Assembly: GCA_020171895.1 (NCBI GenBank)
Contig: JAIVAN010000005.1
Span: 62,001-126,000 of the forward strand
Origin: Bacillus timonensis
GTDB lineage: Bacteria > Bacillota > Bacilli > Bacillales > Bacillaceae_L
Length of the DNA stretch: 64,000 nucleotides
Reading direction: 5' to 3'
A program made the position numbers and the translations under genes. A model generated the notes under the pieces. That model did not search any database and was not told the origin of the DNA. It saw only the letters and a list, made by a program, of their open reading frames with translations. Numbering within the stretch: the first letter of the stretch is position 1; each line of letters opens with the position of its first letter. Positions 35,367 through 44,179 of the stretch are shown piece by piece.

Positions 35367-35575
35367 GTTTGAAACATACTGGCTAGTAAAAACTTCTGTT
35401 TTAAAGGGATTTGTGTAGGATTTCACTAAATCTAACGAGACCGTTTGTGAAAGAAGGATATATTTTCCTTTTAGCGAATTATTAAAATATGAATAACCTT
35501 ACTAAATAAAAAGTAATAACCAAAATTAGTAGAAATTCTACTGTATATAATAACTAATGAAAGCGGTGCAGTTGA

Positions 35576-36259
35576 ATGACTAAGGAAAAAAAATCCCTGA
35601 CTCATGATAATATAATGAAAGCTCTCGATTGGTCTTATGATAGAGCAATTAACGGGGGAGTTCCGGGTTTTGATACAGCGATTGAATTGGCCGAAAACTA
35701 CCTGCAAAAAGATGGATCACTTCAAGAGCAGGTTGATAGTTTAATACGTTGGCAAAATACTAAGAGTGCCACAAGTGGTTTTTTAACAGGATTGGGTGGA
35801 ATAATAACTTTACCGGTTGCAATTCCAGCTAATTTAGCAAGTGTGCTATTGGTTCAAATGAGAATGGTTGCGGCTATTGCGCATATGGGTGGTTATGATT
35901 TAAAGTCCGACGAGGTAAAGTCATTTGTCTATGCTTGTTTAGCTGGAAATGGTGCTAAAGACATCTTAAAAAATACTGGTATTCAGCTTGGAAGAAAAGT
36001 TGCGATAAGTAGCATAAAAAAAGTTCCATTTGAAGTAATTAAAAAGATAAATCAAACAGTTGGTTTTCGTTTATTAACAAAGTTTGGAGGAAAAGGAGTT
36101 ATTAACTTAGGGAAAATGGTTCCCCTTGCAGGTGGTATTATCGGTGGTACAGTTGATGCATTCTCAACAAATACTATTGGAAAAATAGCAAAGAATTTAT
36201 TTATCGGTGCTAAATCTAATTCTAATAATAATGATTCAACAATAATAGAAATGAAGTAA
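35576..36259 (+). CDS. EcsC family protein
   Basis: A 227-aa protein resembling the EcsC/YkoY-independent EcsC family: N-terminal helices, then a Gly/Ala-rich hydrophobic segment LTGLGGIITLPVAIPANLAS (about 75-95) and a second one VPLAGGIIGGTVDAF (about 183-198). Membrane association is likely. Often a partner of ABC transport or stress functions, but the role is unknown. Confidence 0.6.
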   Translation: MTKEKKSLTHDNIMKALDWSYDRAINGGVPGFDTAIELAENYLQKDGSLQEQVDSLIRWQNTKSATSGFLTGLGGIITLPVAIPANLASVLLVQMRMVAAIAHMGGYDLKSDEVKSFVYACLAGNGAKDILKNTGIQLGRKVAISSIKKVPFEVIKKINQTVGFRLLTKFGGKGVINLGKMVPLAGGIIGGTVDAFSTNTIGKIAKNLFIGAKSNSNNNDSTIIEMK

Positions 36260-36275
36260 TGTTTTCAATCGTGGT

Positions 36276-36395
36276 GACCAGGGGGACTCCTAGTCTAGTG
36301 GTCTGGATTCTGGGATGTGATATACAAGTGCGTTTGAAATGGGCCGACCTCACAAAAAGTTAATCAAATGTTTGATTGAAACGCTACATTCAGTT
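36276..36395 (+). repeat. Degenerate family B head plus family C unit interior
   Basis: GACCAGGGGGACTCC and TAGTGGTCTGG (B-like), a weak ACAAGTGCGTTTG (C-like head), then AATCAAATGTTTGATT (36362-36377) and GAAACGCTACATTCAG, which match the interior of the C unit at 41488-41515. Confidence 0.6.
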
Positions 36396-36545
36396 CATAA
36401 TAAGGGCGGAGAAAATTGCAAAAAAACGTTAAAGGTATTTATAAAGAATATTGGTTATACAGTAAATGTCACGTTTAAATAATAAACGAACTGCATATGC
36501 TATTTGGAATAGGCCTGTTCATCTACCGAACTTTGGAGTGATTTC

Positions 36546-37055
36546 ATGTTAAGAGAACTATTTAAGAAGAAAACAGATTTAAATGAAGAATCATCATCTT
36601 CTATTAATGAAGTCAGCACAATTGAAGAAGAAATAGTTACTGATTTAAAAGATAAAGCAGAAAAACTAAATGCTGAAGATATAAACAAACACGAAGAGCA
36701 TTTCTCAGAGGAAAAATTTTGGACTAAGGTGCAAAAATTCTCTAAAAAAGCTGGAACTTCTGTAGTCTACGCCGTTCTATTACTTTATTACACACTTCAA
36801 AAGCCAGATGTACCATTAAAAGTTAAAGCAACCATTGTTGGGGCTTTAGGTTATTTTATTTTACCTCTAGATATTATACCTGACTTAGCACCTGGTGTAG
36901 GGTATGCTGACGACTTAAGTGTTATAATATTTGCTTTAGTTCAAGTAGCTTTATATGTGGATGATGAAATTAAAATGAAAGCCAAAAATAAACTAAAAGA
37001 TTTATTCGGTGAGAATGTAGATACAACTGAAATTGATAATAAATTAGGTAGATAA
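36546..37055 (+). CDS. YkvA/DUF1232 family membrane protein
   Basis: A 169-aa protein. After a charged N-terminal half, the DUF1232 core KATIVGALGYFILPLDIIPD followed by GYADDLSVIIFAL (about 98-135) is clear. Such proteins are small membrane proteins of unknown role. GGAGTG precedes the ATG. Confidence 0.8.
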   Translation: MLRELFKKKTDLNEESSSSINEVSTIEEEIVTDLKDKAEKLNAEDINKHEEHFSEEKFWTKVQKFSKKAGTSVVYAVLLLYYTLQKPDVPLKVKATIVGALGYFILPLDIIPDLAPGVGYADDLSVIIFALVQVALYVDDEIKMKAKNKLKDLFGENVDTTEIDNKLGR

Positions 37056-37224
37056 TGATTTTAAAAGTCTGTTTCTGAGGTTGGGAAAATTAACGTTTTC
37101 TTACATTGGAATTAGACAAAACACTTGAATAACTGCCAACAAAAAATATTTGGTTGCAGTACAAAGATACTTATAGATAAACTAGTGACAATTACTTTAA
37201 AAGTGGTTGTCTTTTTTTATTGTG

Positions 37225-37310
37225 AAATTATCGAATGGATATAAAGAGCGAGAGTTAAATTCATTAAAGGAGGGACCAGATGTTTTAGCATCAGGTCCCT
37301 CTTTTATAGT
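37225..37310 (+). repeat. Family A tail (A13), the last family A copy
   Basis: TATCGAATGGATATAAAGAG, GAGTTAAATTCATTAAAG and the tail hairpin GGAGGGACCAGATG...CATCAGGTCCCTC. The head is lost. Right of this point only families B and C occur. Confidence 0.7.
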
Positions 37311-37335
37311 TATGCATACCTACACTTCCCCAAAC

Positions 37336-38292
37336 CTACGCAGAAACATCTCTCTTCCTAAACACACTAAAAGCAAGCAGGTGAAATACAAGGAAGTAAA
37401 TGAGTAATAGAATAATAGAGAAAGTAAGTGTCATACCTTCTATTGGTGGCACGCCGTCAAAGTAGACGGACAGGTTGGTGTTTGCAAATAAGAAATATTT
37501 TGTCCATTCGAATTTGCTAGCGAGCAACATGGTAGCTGTTCCACCCGTGAAAAAGAGAAATAATGAGATTCCGATGGCAAGTGAGCTGTTTCGAAAAACT
37601 GCTGATATCATAAATGCCATTGTTGCAATCATTAAGATATCGATTGAACCTAAGAAGTATTGTCCGATAAGGTGGAGTGCAATGTTTCGTTCAACCACCT
37701 CTCCATTTACATAGGCTAGATGCGGTACTTCACTTGACGGTAGACCGAACAGCAAAACTCCAACTAACGCAGATAGTGTGTAAATGATCATGAGTAAAAG
37801 TAAACCAAATAAGCCAACTGTAAGATATTTTGATAAGAGTATTTTTGAGCGACTAATTGGGCGTATTAAAAGTAATTTCACCGTACCCCAGGAGAATTCG
37901 GAAGCAACGATACCAGCTGCAATAATAATGGTAAATAATCCAGCAATGCTAATAGCTGCCTGTGCATTATTAACAAATGACCACACATGAACTTCCAACT
38001 GTGGAGCCAACTCGTTTTCAAGCTGATATTCTTTAATTGCGATTTCTCGTTCAAGGTACATTTGATAATTGGAGTTGGTATTGCCATTCCTACTTAAAGT
38101 TTGTTTATCATTTTCAATCTGTGTTATCAGGTTCTCCTTCCAATTGGCATTATCGACTGGCGCTGTATTCAACTCTCCATACTTACTAATCCCAGCAAAA
38201 CCGAGGATAAATAGAATCACCATTCCGATCATGACATACGTACCAGGTCTTCTAAAAATTTTCACCCATTCATTTATGATTAATTTTCCCAT
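37336..38292 (-). CDS. ABC-2 type transporter permease
   Basis: A 318-aa protein with six membrane helices and the ABC-2 layout: first helix at about 17-37, a large loop, then GIVASEFSWGTVKLLLIRPISRSK, the conserved cytoplasmic segment of BcrB-like permeases. Pairs with the upstream ATPase (TAATG overlap). Likely exports or protects against a peptide or lipid. Confidence 0.85.
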   Translation of the reverse strand: MGKLIINEWVKIFRRPGTYVMIGMVILFILGFAGISKYGELNTAPVDNANWKENLITQIENDKQTLSRNGNTNSNYQMYLEREIAIKEYQLENELAPQLEVHVWSFVNNAQAAISIAGLFTIIIAAGIVASEFSWGTVKLLLIRPISRSKILLSKYLTVGLFGLLLLMIIYTLSALVGVLLFGLPSSEVPHLAYVNGEVVERNIALHLIGQYFLGSIDILMIATMAFMISAVFRNSSLAIGISLFLFFTGGTATMLLASKFEWTKYFLFANTNLSVYFDGVPPIEGMTLTFSIILLLIYFLVFHLLAFSVFRKRDVSA

Positions 38293-39203
38293 TAATTTAC
38301 GCCCACCTTTTCAGCTGTTATTTCTAAAAAGCGCTCTTCTAATGTTTTCGAAACTGGCATTACGCTATAAACATCAATATCTGATAAAATTAGTTTCTTC
38401 ATGAGTTTTGGAATGTCACCTTTTCCAACCTCAATGGTAAAACCATTCTCTAAAATTGTTGCGTTATATTCCTCTTTTATCCAGAGAGAAGCATCTCCGA
38501 GATTTCCTGTTTCAAAGGTGTAGAACAGTTGATCTTTTTGGACAAAATCACGTACCTGCTGTACATCAACTAAACTACCATTTTGAATGATGGCAATTCG
38601 ATCACACATCATTTCCATTTCAGATAGTAAGTGACTGGATACAATGACACTCAATCCCTTTTCTCGAGTAAGCCTGCGTAAATGGTCTCTAATTTCTCTT
38701 ATTCCCGCAGGATCCAATCCGTTTGTTGGTTCATCTAATATTAAAAGCTTTGGATTATGTAATAAACATTGTGCTAAACCAAGTCGCTGTCTCATACCGA
38801 GTGAATAAGTTTTCACTTTATCATGAATTCTAGCTGTTAACCCAACTAGTTCAACCACTTCATTAATTTTCTCTTTTGTAATATCATGGTGCATTCGAGC
38901 GTATTGAAGGAGATTTTGATAGCCAGTTAAAAACTTGTACATTTCTGGATTTTCCACAATTGCACCAATATGACGGACAGCTTCTTCAAACTCTTTTTTT
39001 ATACTTTTCCCACAAACGACAATATCTCCTTCTGTAATCCCCATTAATCCCACAATCATTCGTATCGTCGTTGTTTTCCCAGCACCATTTGGTCCCAAGA
39101 ACCCAAAAATCTCTCCTTCTTCAACTGTAAAACTAAGCCCATTAATAATGCTCTTCCCTTTAATCGTCTTTTTGACGTTATCTAACGTGAGAACCGGTTC
39201 CAT
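38292..39203 (-). CDS. ABC transporter ATP-binding protein (BcrA type)
   Basis: A 303-aa ATPase: Walker A GPNGAGKTT, signature SLGMRQRLGLAQ, Walker B LLILDEPTNGLDP, and the C-terminal extension typical of drug/bacitracin exporters. I start at ATG 39203 (GGAGGAAG upstream); the frame continues upstream only through repeat DNA. An ECF sigma operon is transcribed divergently; a regulatory link is possible. Confidence 0.88.
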   Translation of the reverse strand: MEPVLTLDNVKKTIKGKSIINGLSFTVEEGEIFGFLGPNGAGKTTTIRMIVGLMGITEGDIVVCGKSIKKEFEEAVRHIGAIVENPEMYKFLTGYQNLLQYARMHHDITKEKINEVVELVGLTARIHDKVKTYSLGMRQRLGLAQCLLHNPKLLILDEPTNGLDPAGIREIRDHLRRLTREKGLSVIVSSHLLSEMEMMCDRIAIIQNGSLVDVQQVRDFVQKDQLFYTFETGNLGDASLWIKEEYNATILENGFTIEVGKGDIPKLMKKLILSDIDVYSVMPVSKTLEERFLEITAEKVGVN

Positions 39204-39278
39204 AATCTTCCTCCTTTTTTTATCTATAGTAAATATTCTCCTTTTCTTTTGAAAATCTTCTTTTTTTTTCTCTTTTTC

Positions 39279-39306
39279 GGACCGGGGGGACGGTTCTCCT
39301 GGTCTG
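39279..39306 (+). repeat. Family B repeat in the divergent ABC/ECF intergenic region
   Basis: GGACCGGGGGGACGGTTCTC, CTGGTCTG. It is followed at once by the family C unit at 39310. Confidence 0.75.
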
Positions 39307-39309
39307 GGT

Positions 39310-39470
39310 TTCGACAAGTGCCTGCACCAAGTGAATGTTTCACATTTTAGTGGTTTTAAAAAAACGTTGTTCGAAACGCTGGAGACCAGTGGTTCCAATG
39401 GGTTTGCCATTAAACAAGCGTTTATATCTTAGATTATGGATAAAGAAAAATCGACAGGTGCCTGGCACTT
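39310..39470 (+). repeat. Family C unit (two heads in direct orientation)
   Basis: Left head TTCGACAAGTGCCTGCACC (39310-39328), interior with GAAACGCTGG, CCAATGGGTTTG and AACAAGCGTTTA, right head TCGACAGGTGCCTGGCAC (39451-39468). The same order of parts recurs at 41439-41597. Confidence 0.75.
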
Positions 39471-39505
39471 TCGAATTATGATAGGATAAATATGGTTTAA
39501 GATAC

Positions 39506-39532
39506 GGGAACCTACTCTAACTGAGCGTCGTC
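39506..39532 (+). promoter_or_regulatory. ECF-type autoregulatory promoter
   Basis: -35 GGGAAC (39506-39511), 17-nt spacer, -10 CGTC (39529-39532, within CGTCGTC), as in SigM/SigX/SigW-dependent promoters of Bacillus. It lies 24 nt before the ATG of the ECF sigma gene. Confidence 0.6.
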
Positions 39533-39556
39533 TATTAGGGTGGAAGGGGGAAGGAA

Positions 39557-40102
39557 ATGGATATCAACTTACATAATATCAACGATAAACATCAAAAAAT
39601 TGAAATGCTGTTGAACCAGTACGGGACTGAGATAAAACGCATTGCTTATCTATATGTAAAAGATCATTCCCTGTCTGAAGACATCTTACAAGAAGTGTTT
39701 ATCACTTGTTATAACAAAATGGATACCTTCAGAGAAGAAAGTAGCTACAAGACATGGTTGATAAAAATAACCATCAATAAATGCAAGGACTCCTTAAAAC
39801 GTTGGAGTCTTCGAAATATTATCTATAAAGATAAGTTGGACACCAACTTAATTGAACAGAATACACCAGAAATGCAGTTCATTTCAAAAACGGTAGATAT
39901 ACATCTAGCAAACCAAATTCTTCATTTACCTGTTAAATTTAGAGAAGTGATTATTCTTTTTTACTATCAAGATCTTAGTCTAGATGAAATTAGCGACGTT
40001 TTGAATTTAAATGTAAATACAGTCAAAACAAGGTTGCATCGCGCAAGAACGAGATTAAGAGATGAATTGGATAGGAGTGAACATGAATGGAAGATAGATT
40101 GA
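39557..40102 (+). CDS. ECF RNA polymerase sigma factor
   Basis: A 181-aa sigma-70 family protein: region 2 (LSEDILQEVFITCYNKMDTF, then YKTWLIKITINKCKDSLKR) and region 4 (LSLDEISDVLNLNVNTVKTR, LHRARTRLR). The gene overlaps the next one by 16 nt. The downstream protein looks like its membrane-bound anti-sigma factor. Confidence 0.9.
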   Translation: MDINLHNINDKHQKIEMLLNQYGTEIKRIAYLYVKDHSLSEDILQEVFITCYNKMDTFREESSYKTWLIKITINKCKDSLKRWSLRNIIYKDKLDTNLIEQNTPEMQFISKTVDIHLANQILHLPVKFREVIILFYYQDLSLDEISDVLNLNVNTVKTRLHRARTRLRDELDRSEHEWKID

Positions 40103-40770
40103 ATACGATAAAAGATTCGTTAAATCAAACGGTGCTTCGTGATGTAACGGTTTCACAAGACGAAAAAAATCGAATAATGAATTCGCTGCACCATAAACAA
40201 AGACGTCGAATTCCATATGCGTATTATTTTTCGGTTGTCGCTGTAGCTGCTATCTTATTCATTCTGATGCTTCCGCATGTATCTGAATACAAGGATCCAG
40301 CAAGTGCCACTATTGAAAAGCAAATGAAAGAAGAATATGGACACCAAGTCTACTTTCCTTCCTTTGAGCAATACCCAATCACATATGTCAGTATTAATTA
40401 TCCGCCATTAAGCGGGAAGGTAGTAGATACAACCGTAGTGTATTCAGTGGAAAAAGGAGAATTATTTGAAGGTATTAGAGATAACGAAAACCAAAAAATA
40501 TTGTACGGACCATATGATGGCCATGTACTGTTCAGGATTACTTTTAACAACTTTCTAGCGGGATCTACGCTGTATCAAAGGGAAAAAATATCTAACGGAA
40601 TCTCGGTTTTCTATGAAAAAAATGAACATAAAAAAGGGAAATTCATGTTTGCTTCATTTAACGTTGACAATGGGTCTTATCATATAGAATTTAACCTAAC
40701 GGAAGATTTTAATGAGAAAGATGCATTTGACATTGTAGATACATTGACTGGAGAAATAGGGGGAGATTGA
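40087..40770 (+). CDS. Probable membrane anti-sigma factor
   Basis: A 227-aa protein with a cytosolic N-terminus (about 1-40), one membrane helix (YYFSVVAVAAILFILMLP, about 45-62) and an extracytoplasmic domain. Size, topology and overlap with the ECF gene support the role of regulator of that sigma factor; no zinc-binding HxxxCxxC motif is present, as in RsiM-like variants. Confidence 0.7.
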   Translation: MEDRLNTIKDSLNQTVLRDVTVSQDEKNRIMNSLHHKQRRRIPYAYYFSVVAVAAILFILMLPHVSEYKDPASATIEKQMKEEYGHQVYFPSFEQYPITYVSINYPPLSGKVVDTTVVYSVEKGELFEGIRDNENQKILYGPYDGHVLFRITFNNFLAGSTLYQREKISNGISVFYEKNEHKKGKFMFASFNVDNGSYHIEFNLTEDFNEKDAFDIVDTLTGEIGGD

Positions 40771-40782
40771 GACCAGAGGTGA

Positions 40783-40825
40783 GACCAGAGGGACGGTTCT
40801 ACTGGTTCACATTCGACAAGTGCAC
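40783..40825 (+). repeat. Family B plus partial family C head
   Basis: GACCAGAGGGACGGTTCTAC, TGGTTC, followed by ATTCGACAAGTGCAC. It follows the anti-sigma stop by 13 nt. Confidence 0.7.
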
Positions 40826-40924
40826 TTTTAGAGACTAAAAGAGGAGACTAGATGTGATATGATTCCCATCTAATCTCCTCTTTTAAATGTAACTCCTTTT
40901 TTTATACCCTATTAAAACGAAACC

Positions 40925-41407
40925 TCATGACGTTAAAAAATAATAAAGATTTTCCAGTTCATGCAACGTGCTGAATAAATCTATTGCTGCATTAAAGCCT
41001 GTGTAAAAAGCATAACTTCCAGCTAAAATAATGACCACGGCCCCACCATCTTTAAGCGTTTTTCTGCTCTTTCGGTACAGGAATATCGTGATACCTGCAA
41101 CAATAGATAGGTAGATTACCTGAATGATGATATTAGTAAGATGAGAGGTACTTTCATTTACATTGTACATAAATTCTCCTAACTCATCTTTTTTGTCCGT
41201 AGTTTCTTCAAATGTCGTTACTTCTCCGTTGTAACCAATCTTCCAAATAAATGAATTCGGTTCTCTAATGAAGGAGTACTCATATCCTAGTGAACTCCCT
41301 TCAACTATCACACCTATATATTCTTTAGTTTCTTCCCCATTTTGACTACAAGCAGAAAATAGGAAACTGAAACAGACGAATACTAATAGAATCGTTATCT
41401 TTTTCAT
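40925..41407 (-). CDS. Small lipoprotein with one C-terminal membrane pair
   Basis: A 160-aa protein with a lipoprotein signal (lipobox FSAC) and two later hydrophobic segments (about 85-105 and 118-138). Start at ATG 41407; the frame upstream runs through family C repeat only. No family is recognised. Confidence 0.6.
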   Translation of the reverse strand: MKKITILLVFVCFSFLFSACSQNGEETKEYIGVIVEGSSLGYEYSFIREPNSFIWKIGYNGEVTTFEETTDKKDELGEFMYNVNESTSHLTNIIIQVIYLSIVAGITIFLYRKSRKTLKDGGAVVIILAGSYAFYTGFNAAIDLFSTLHELENLYYFLTS

Positions 41408-41438
41408 CAATAAACACTCTTTCTTTCGAGACGTGCCA

Positions 41439-41597
41439 TTCGACAAGTGCCTGGCACCACGTGAATTTTTCACATTCTCTTACATTTAATCAAACGTTTG
41501 ATTGAAACGCTGTATCCTAGTTATACCAATGGGTTTGAGTTTAAACAAGCGTTTAAATCTTAAATTTTGGATAAAGAAAAATCGACAGGTGCCTGCC
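41439..41597 (+). repeat. Family C unit with internal 16-bp palindrome
   Basis: Left head TTCGACAAGTGCCTGGCACC, interior with the perfect palindrome AATCAAACGTTTGATT (41488-41503), GAAACGCTG, CCAATGGGTTTGAG, AACAAGCGTTTAAATC, right head ATCGACAGGTGCCTG (41581-41595). The palindrome resembles a TetR-type operator. Confidence 0.75.
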
Positions 41598-41615
41598 TTT
41601 TAGGAATTTAGGAAT

Positions 41616-41945
41616 TCAGCAATACCAATGCTGTTTTCTTTTCATTTCTACAAGCCTTTCTTTTATTGAATTGATATTGGTTATATCAACGGTGAAAAAC
41701 AGAAAGAGAGAGGCTTCTTCGATGTAGACGTAGTTTAAATGAGAGTCAATATGTATAAATGTAGTAGGATGAAAATCTAAATATATCCCTTTAGTTAGCT
41801 GTGTTTGTATTGTGTGTATGAGGGTATTGCTTTCTCTTTGGTTGAGTCCATAGACGGCTATTTCCGGGTGAAGGTGATTGCTAACAAAGCCACTCGTGAG
41901 ATATAAAATCTGATTGTTTTTTATTTGTAGTGTTTTTATATTCAT
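41616..41945 (-). CDS. Hypothetical protein
   Basis: A 109-aa protein with alternating hydrophobic strands, no signal peptide or membrane helix. It lies 9 nt downstream of the SDR stop and may be co-transcribed with it. No family is recognised. Confidence 0.5.
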   Translation of the reverse strand: MNIKTLQIKNNQILYLTSGFVSNHLHPEIAVYGLNQRESNTLIHTIQTQLTKGIYLDFHPTTFIHIDSHLNYVYIEEASLFLFFTVDITNINSIKERLVEMKRKQHWYC

Positions 41946-41954
41946 TCAACGTAC

Positions 41955-42728
41955 CTAATCCTTGTGTTTAGTCAAAACATCCTTGCCACCTGTAGCTGAA
42001 ATGACGGAGCCTGTGATGAAATCAGAGTCTTCATGGCATAGAAAAGCAACTATTCTTGCAATGTCTTCTCCAGTACCAGATCTTCCGATTGGAGTATTGT
42101 GATCAAATCGTTCCCTTGAAGTATGAATGTCAAGCTCCTTCATATCACCAATGATGTCTCCAGGGCAAACCATGTTAACGGTGATCCCATTAGCCGCTTC
42201 TTCCATTGCCAGTGTTTTTGTTAATGAAACAAGTCCAACCTTTGCTGAAGCAAATGCTGAGCGACATAACCAGCCACTTGCACTTTCTGCACGGTCGAAC
42301 CCAAAGTTGATCATTCTTCCCCAATGATTTTTTCTCATAAGAGGTATAATTTCTTTTGCTAAATAAAACACACTGTTTAAGTTTCCATTGATCAAATACT
42401 GCCACTCTGATGCTTTATAATCGACCAATTTCTTGCGTTCATGAATATAGGGGCCTGCATTATTTATGAGAATATCGATAGAATCGAAGTGTTGTAGTGT
42501 TTCTTGGACAAGTCTTTCACATTGAGCGGGTTGAGTGATATCGGCTTGGATACAGGCCGTTTTGATGTGATAGGTATTTTCGAGATGTTCACAAAGTCCT
42601 TCTGCAGCTTCTTTACTAGTATGATAGTTTATGACACAATGACAACCTTGCTTAGCAAGCTCAATAGCAATTCTTTTCCCTAGTCCTGTTGCACAACCAG
42701 TAATGAGAGCGACCTTCTCTTTAAGTAT
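41955..42728 (-). CDS. Short-chain dehydrogenase/reductase (SDR) with non-canonical start
   Basis: A 257-aa SDR: cofactor motif ALITGCATGLGKRI, NNAG, and the C-terminal PG motif region. The catalytic triad is altered: the usual YxxxK is replaced around CRSAFASAKVGL (a Phe-Ala-Ser-Ala-Lys pattern), so the Tyr seems absent. In-frame TTG 42428 lies inside the gene and would lose the NAD(P) domain. At the expected start there is only ATA (42728) or ATC, 7 nt behind GAGGTG. Either a rare start codon is used or the gene is inactive. Confidence 0.65.
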   Translation of the reverse strand: MLKEKVALITGCATGLGKRIAIELAKQGCHCVINYHTSKEAAEGLCEHLENTYHIKTACIQADITQPAQCERLVQETLQHFDSIDILINNAGPYIHERKKLVDYKASEWQYLINGNLNSVFYLAKEIIPLMRKNHWGRMINFGFDRAESASGWLCRSAFASAKVGLVSLTKTLAMEEAANGITVNMVCPGDIIGDMKELDIHTSRERFDHNTPIGRSGTGEDIARIVAFLCHEDSDFITGSVISATGGKDVLTKHKD

Positions 42729-42918
42729 GATGATTCACCTCTTTTTCTGTAAAATATGGAAATTTTCTTACAATTATTCTAGCACTAGTTTTATGCGTAT
42801 GTCATCAAAATATAACCGGATTTTTACAATAAAGGGACATGTAGCCCATGATCATTCAAGCTCTTTAATTGGTCTATGCCATCTTCATAGGACATACCTT
42901 GTTAAGGGGTGATTTTAC

Positions 42919-43545
42919 GTGAAAGAGTTCTATATCATACTGAGTTTGGTGTTGGTTGTCGGCATAAGTGGTTGCGGACTTTTATTAAAATCATTGCATG
43001 GAAGTCAAGGGAGTGAAGAAAATCAAATGTTGTTGGAAGAAAGGGTGAAAAAAGAGGTAGAGGTTTTACATCAAATTATAGATAAACTAAACCCTATCAC
43101 TCCATCGTTTACTGTCAAAGCAACTACACAACAGGAGATCGTCATCCAAGTGTATGAAAATGACCAAGTTTTTTCCTCAATTATGGATGACTTGGAAATG
43201 GTTGTACGGACAGTTTTACAGCCTACTGAATTTGAACATTTTTCAATTATCGTCGAACGAGCAGGATTCCCGGACGCGAAACAGATTCACAAGGGACAAA
43301 TGATGTTAAACAAAAAGTTACTAGAAGGGCTTCAACCGTATGACGTTATTGGTGACATCAATACGGGTCAGAACTCAATAACGATTCATACATCAATCAA
43401 AGGAATGGGGAAAAAAGCAAAACATTTATCAATAGAAATTGAAAAAACGGTTCGTGATTTACTTTCAACCATTTCTACCTCCAAAACCCCTTCATACGAG
43501 ATACACGTCCTTAATCAAGATGGAAAGCGAATTAATAATAAGTGA
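42919..43545 (+). CDS. Hypothetical lipoprotein-like exported protein
   Basis: A 208-aa protein starting with GTG behind AAGGGGTG. The N-terminus (FYIILSLVLVVGISGCG) has a lipobox-like ISGC. Two similar halves with EIVIQVYEND / SITIHTSIKG strands may form a repeat domain. Family unknown. Confidence 0.55.
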   Translation: MKEFYIILSLVLVVGISGCGLLLKSLHGSQGSEENQMLLEERVKKEVEVLHQIIDKLNPITPSFTVKATTQQEIVIQVYENDQVFSSIMDDLEMVVRTVLQPTEFEHFSIIVERAGFPDAKQIHKGQMMLNKKLLEGLQPYDVIGDINTGQNSITIHTSIKGMGKKAKHLSIEIEKTVRDLLSTISTSKTPSYEIHVLNQDGKRINNK

Positions 43546-43549
43546 AAGG

Positions 43550-43568
43550 ATAGGTGCCTGGCACCTAT
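43550..43568. repeat. Family C palindrome
   Basis: ATAGGTGCCTGGCACCTAT: a head and its mirror image joined. It lies between two converging genes. Confidence 0.7.
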
Positions 43569-43978
43569 AAACCAATTCTTACAAAAATCTTATCATTTTT
43601 AACTTCTACGTCTCGTATCGTACCAATGGGTATGTTTCTAATTTGGTCGAATTCATTAAGGTCAATCGTTACATTGGAATTGTGATAGGAAACACCAGAG
43701 GCCCTATTAAATAAGATTTCATTAATCCAATTTACATTTATGGGTTTCATCCGACAAATTTCAAATGACAGCTTTCGCTCACTTGCACCTACAGGCTTCA
43801 GGTCGATTTGAAAGGGGATATTAAGGAGCATTTTCTTGAATGTACCACGAAAGCATACCTTTTCGTCATGGATGAGAACATCGAAATTGGATAAGCCTTC
43901 TACATCTACGCGCTTAAAAAGCATAAGTAGCATATTAGAGGTAATTGGTATTGGAATTGATAAGTCTTTAAATGTCAT
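43565..43978 (-). CDS. Hypothetical protein
   Basis: A 137-aa protein of mixed strands and helices without signal or membrane segment (IPFQIDLKPVGASERKLSFE in the middle). Its stop lies inside the family C palindrome. The family is not recognised. Confidence 0.5.
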   Translation of the reverse strand: MTFKDLSIPIPITSNMLLMLFKRVDVEGLSNFDVLIHDEKVCFRGTFKKMLLNIPFQIDLKPVGASERKLSFEICRMKPINVNWINEILFNRASGVSYHNSNVTIDLNEFDQIRNIPIGTIRDVEVKNDKIFVRIGL

Positions 43979-44088
43979 GTTTCACGCCAACCTTTCTTAA
44001 TCCATCTATTCTATGGATATTCGAGATGGTTAGGGAATATGGTTGATATTTATCTTAGTCTTCGTATCTTTTATCAGCAGAAGGGAAC

Positions 44089-44113
44089 AACCAGGGGAAC
44101 CGTCCCCTTGGTT
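44089..44113. repeat. Family B repeat
   Basis: AACCAGGGGAACCGTCCCCT, TGGTT: nearly a perfect palindrome. It lies behind the terminator of the quorum-sensing operon. Confidence 0.7.
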
Positions 44114-44122
44114 TCCACCCCC

Positions 44123-44153
44123 AAAAAAAGCCCTCGTTAACCACAACGAGGAC
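44123..44153 (-). terminator. Terminator of the receptor-propeptide operon
   Basis: CCTCGTT / AACGAGG stem with loop AACCAC. On the minus strand it runs into a T7 tract, 27 nt behind the propeptide stop. Confidence 0.75.
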
Positions 44154-44179
44154 TAAGTACTTATAAATATAGTTAATTG

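Noticed and set aside
7726-37310. Family A as a CRISPR array
   Set aside because: The copies are dispersed, not regularly spaced, and have no spacers of constant length; no cas genes are present.
39204-39410. N-terminal extension of the ABC ATPase (69 residues)
   Set aside because: It is repeat DNA of families B and C read in frame; GGAGGAAG and family length point to 39203.
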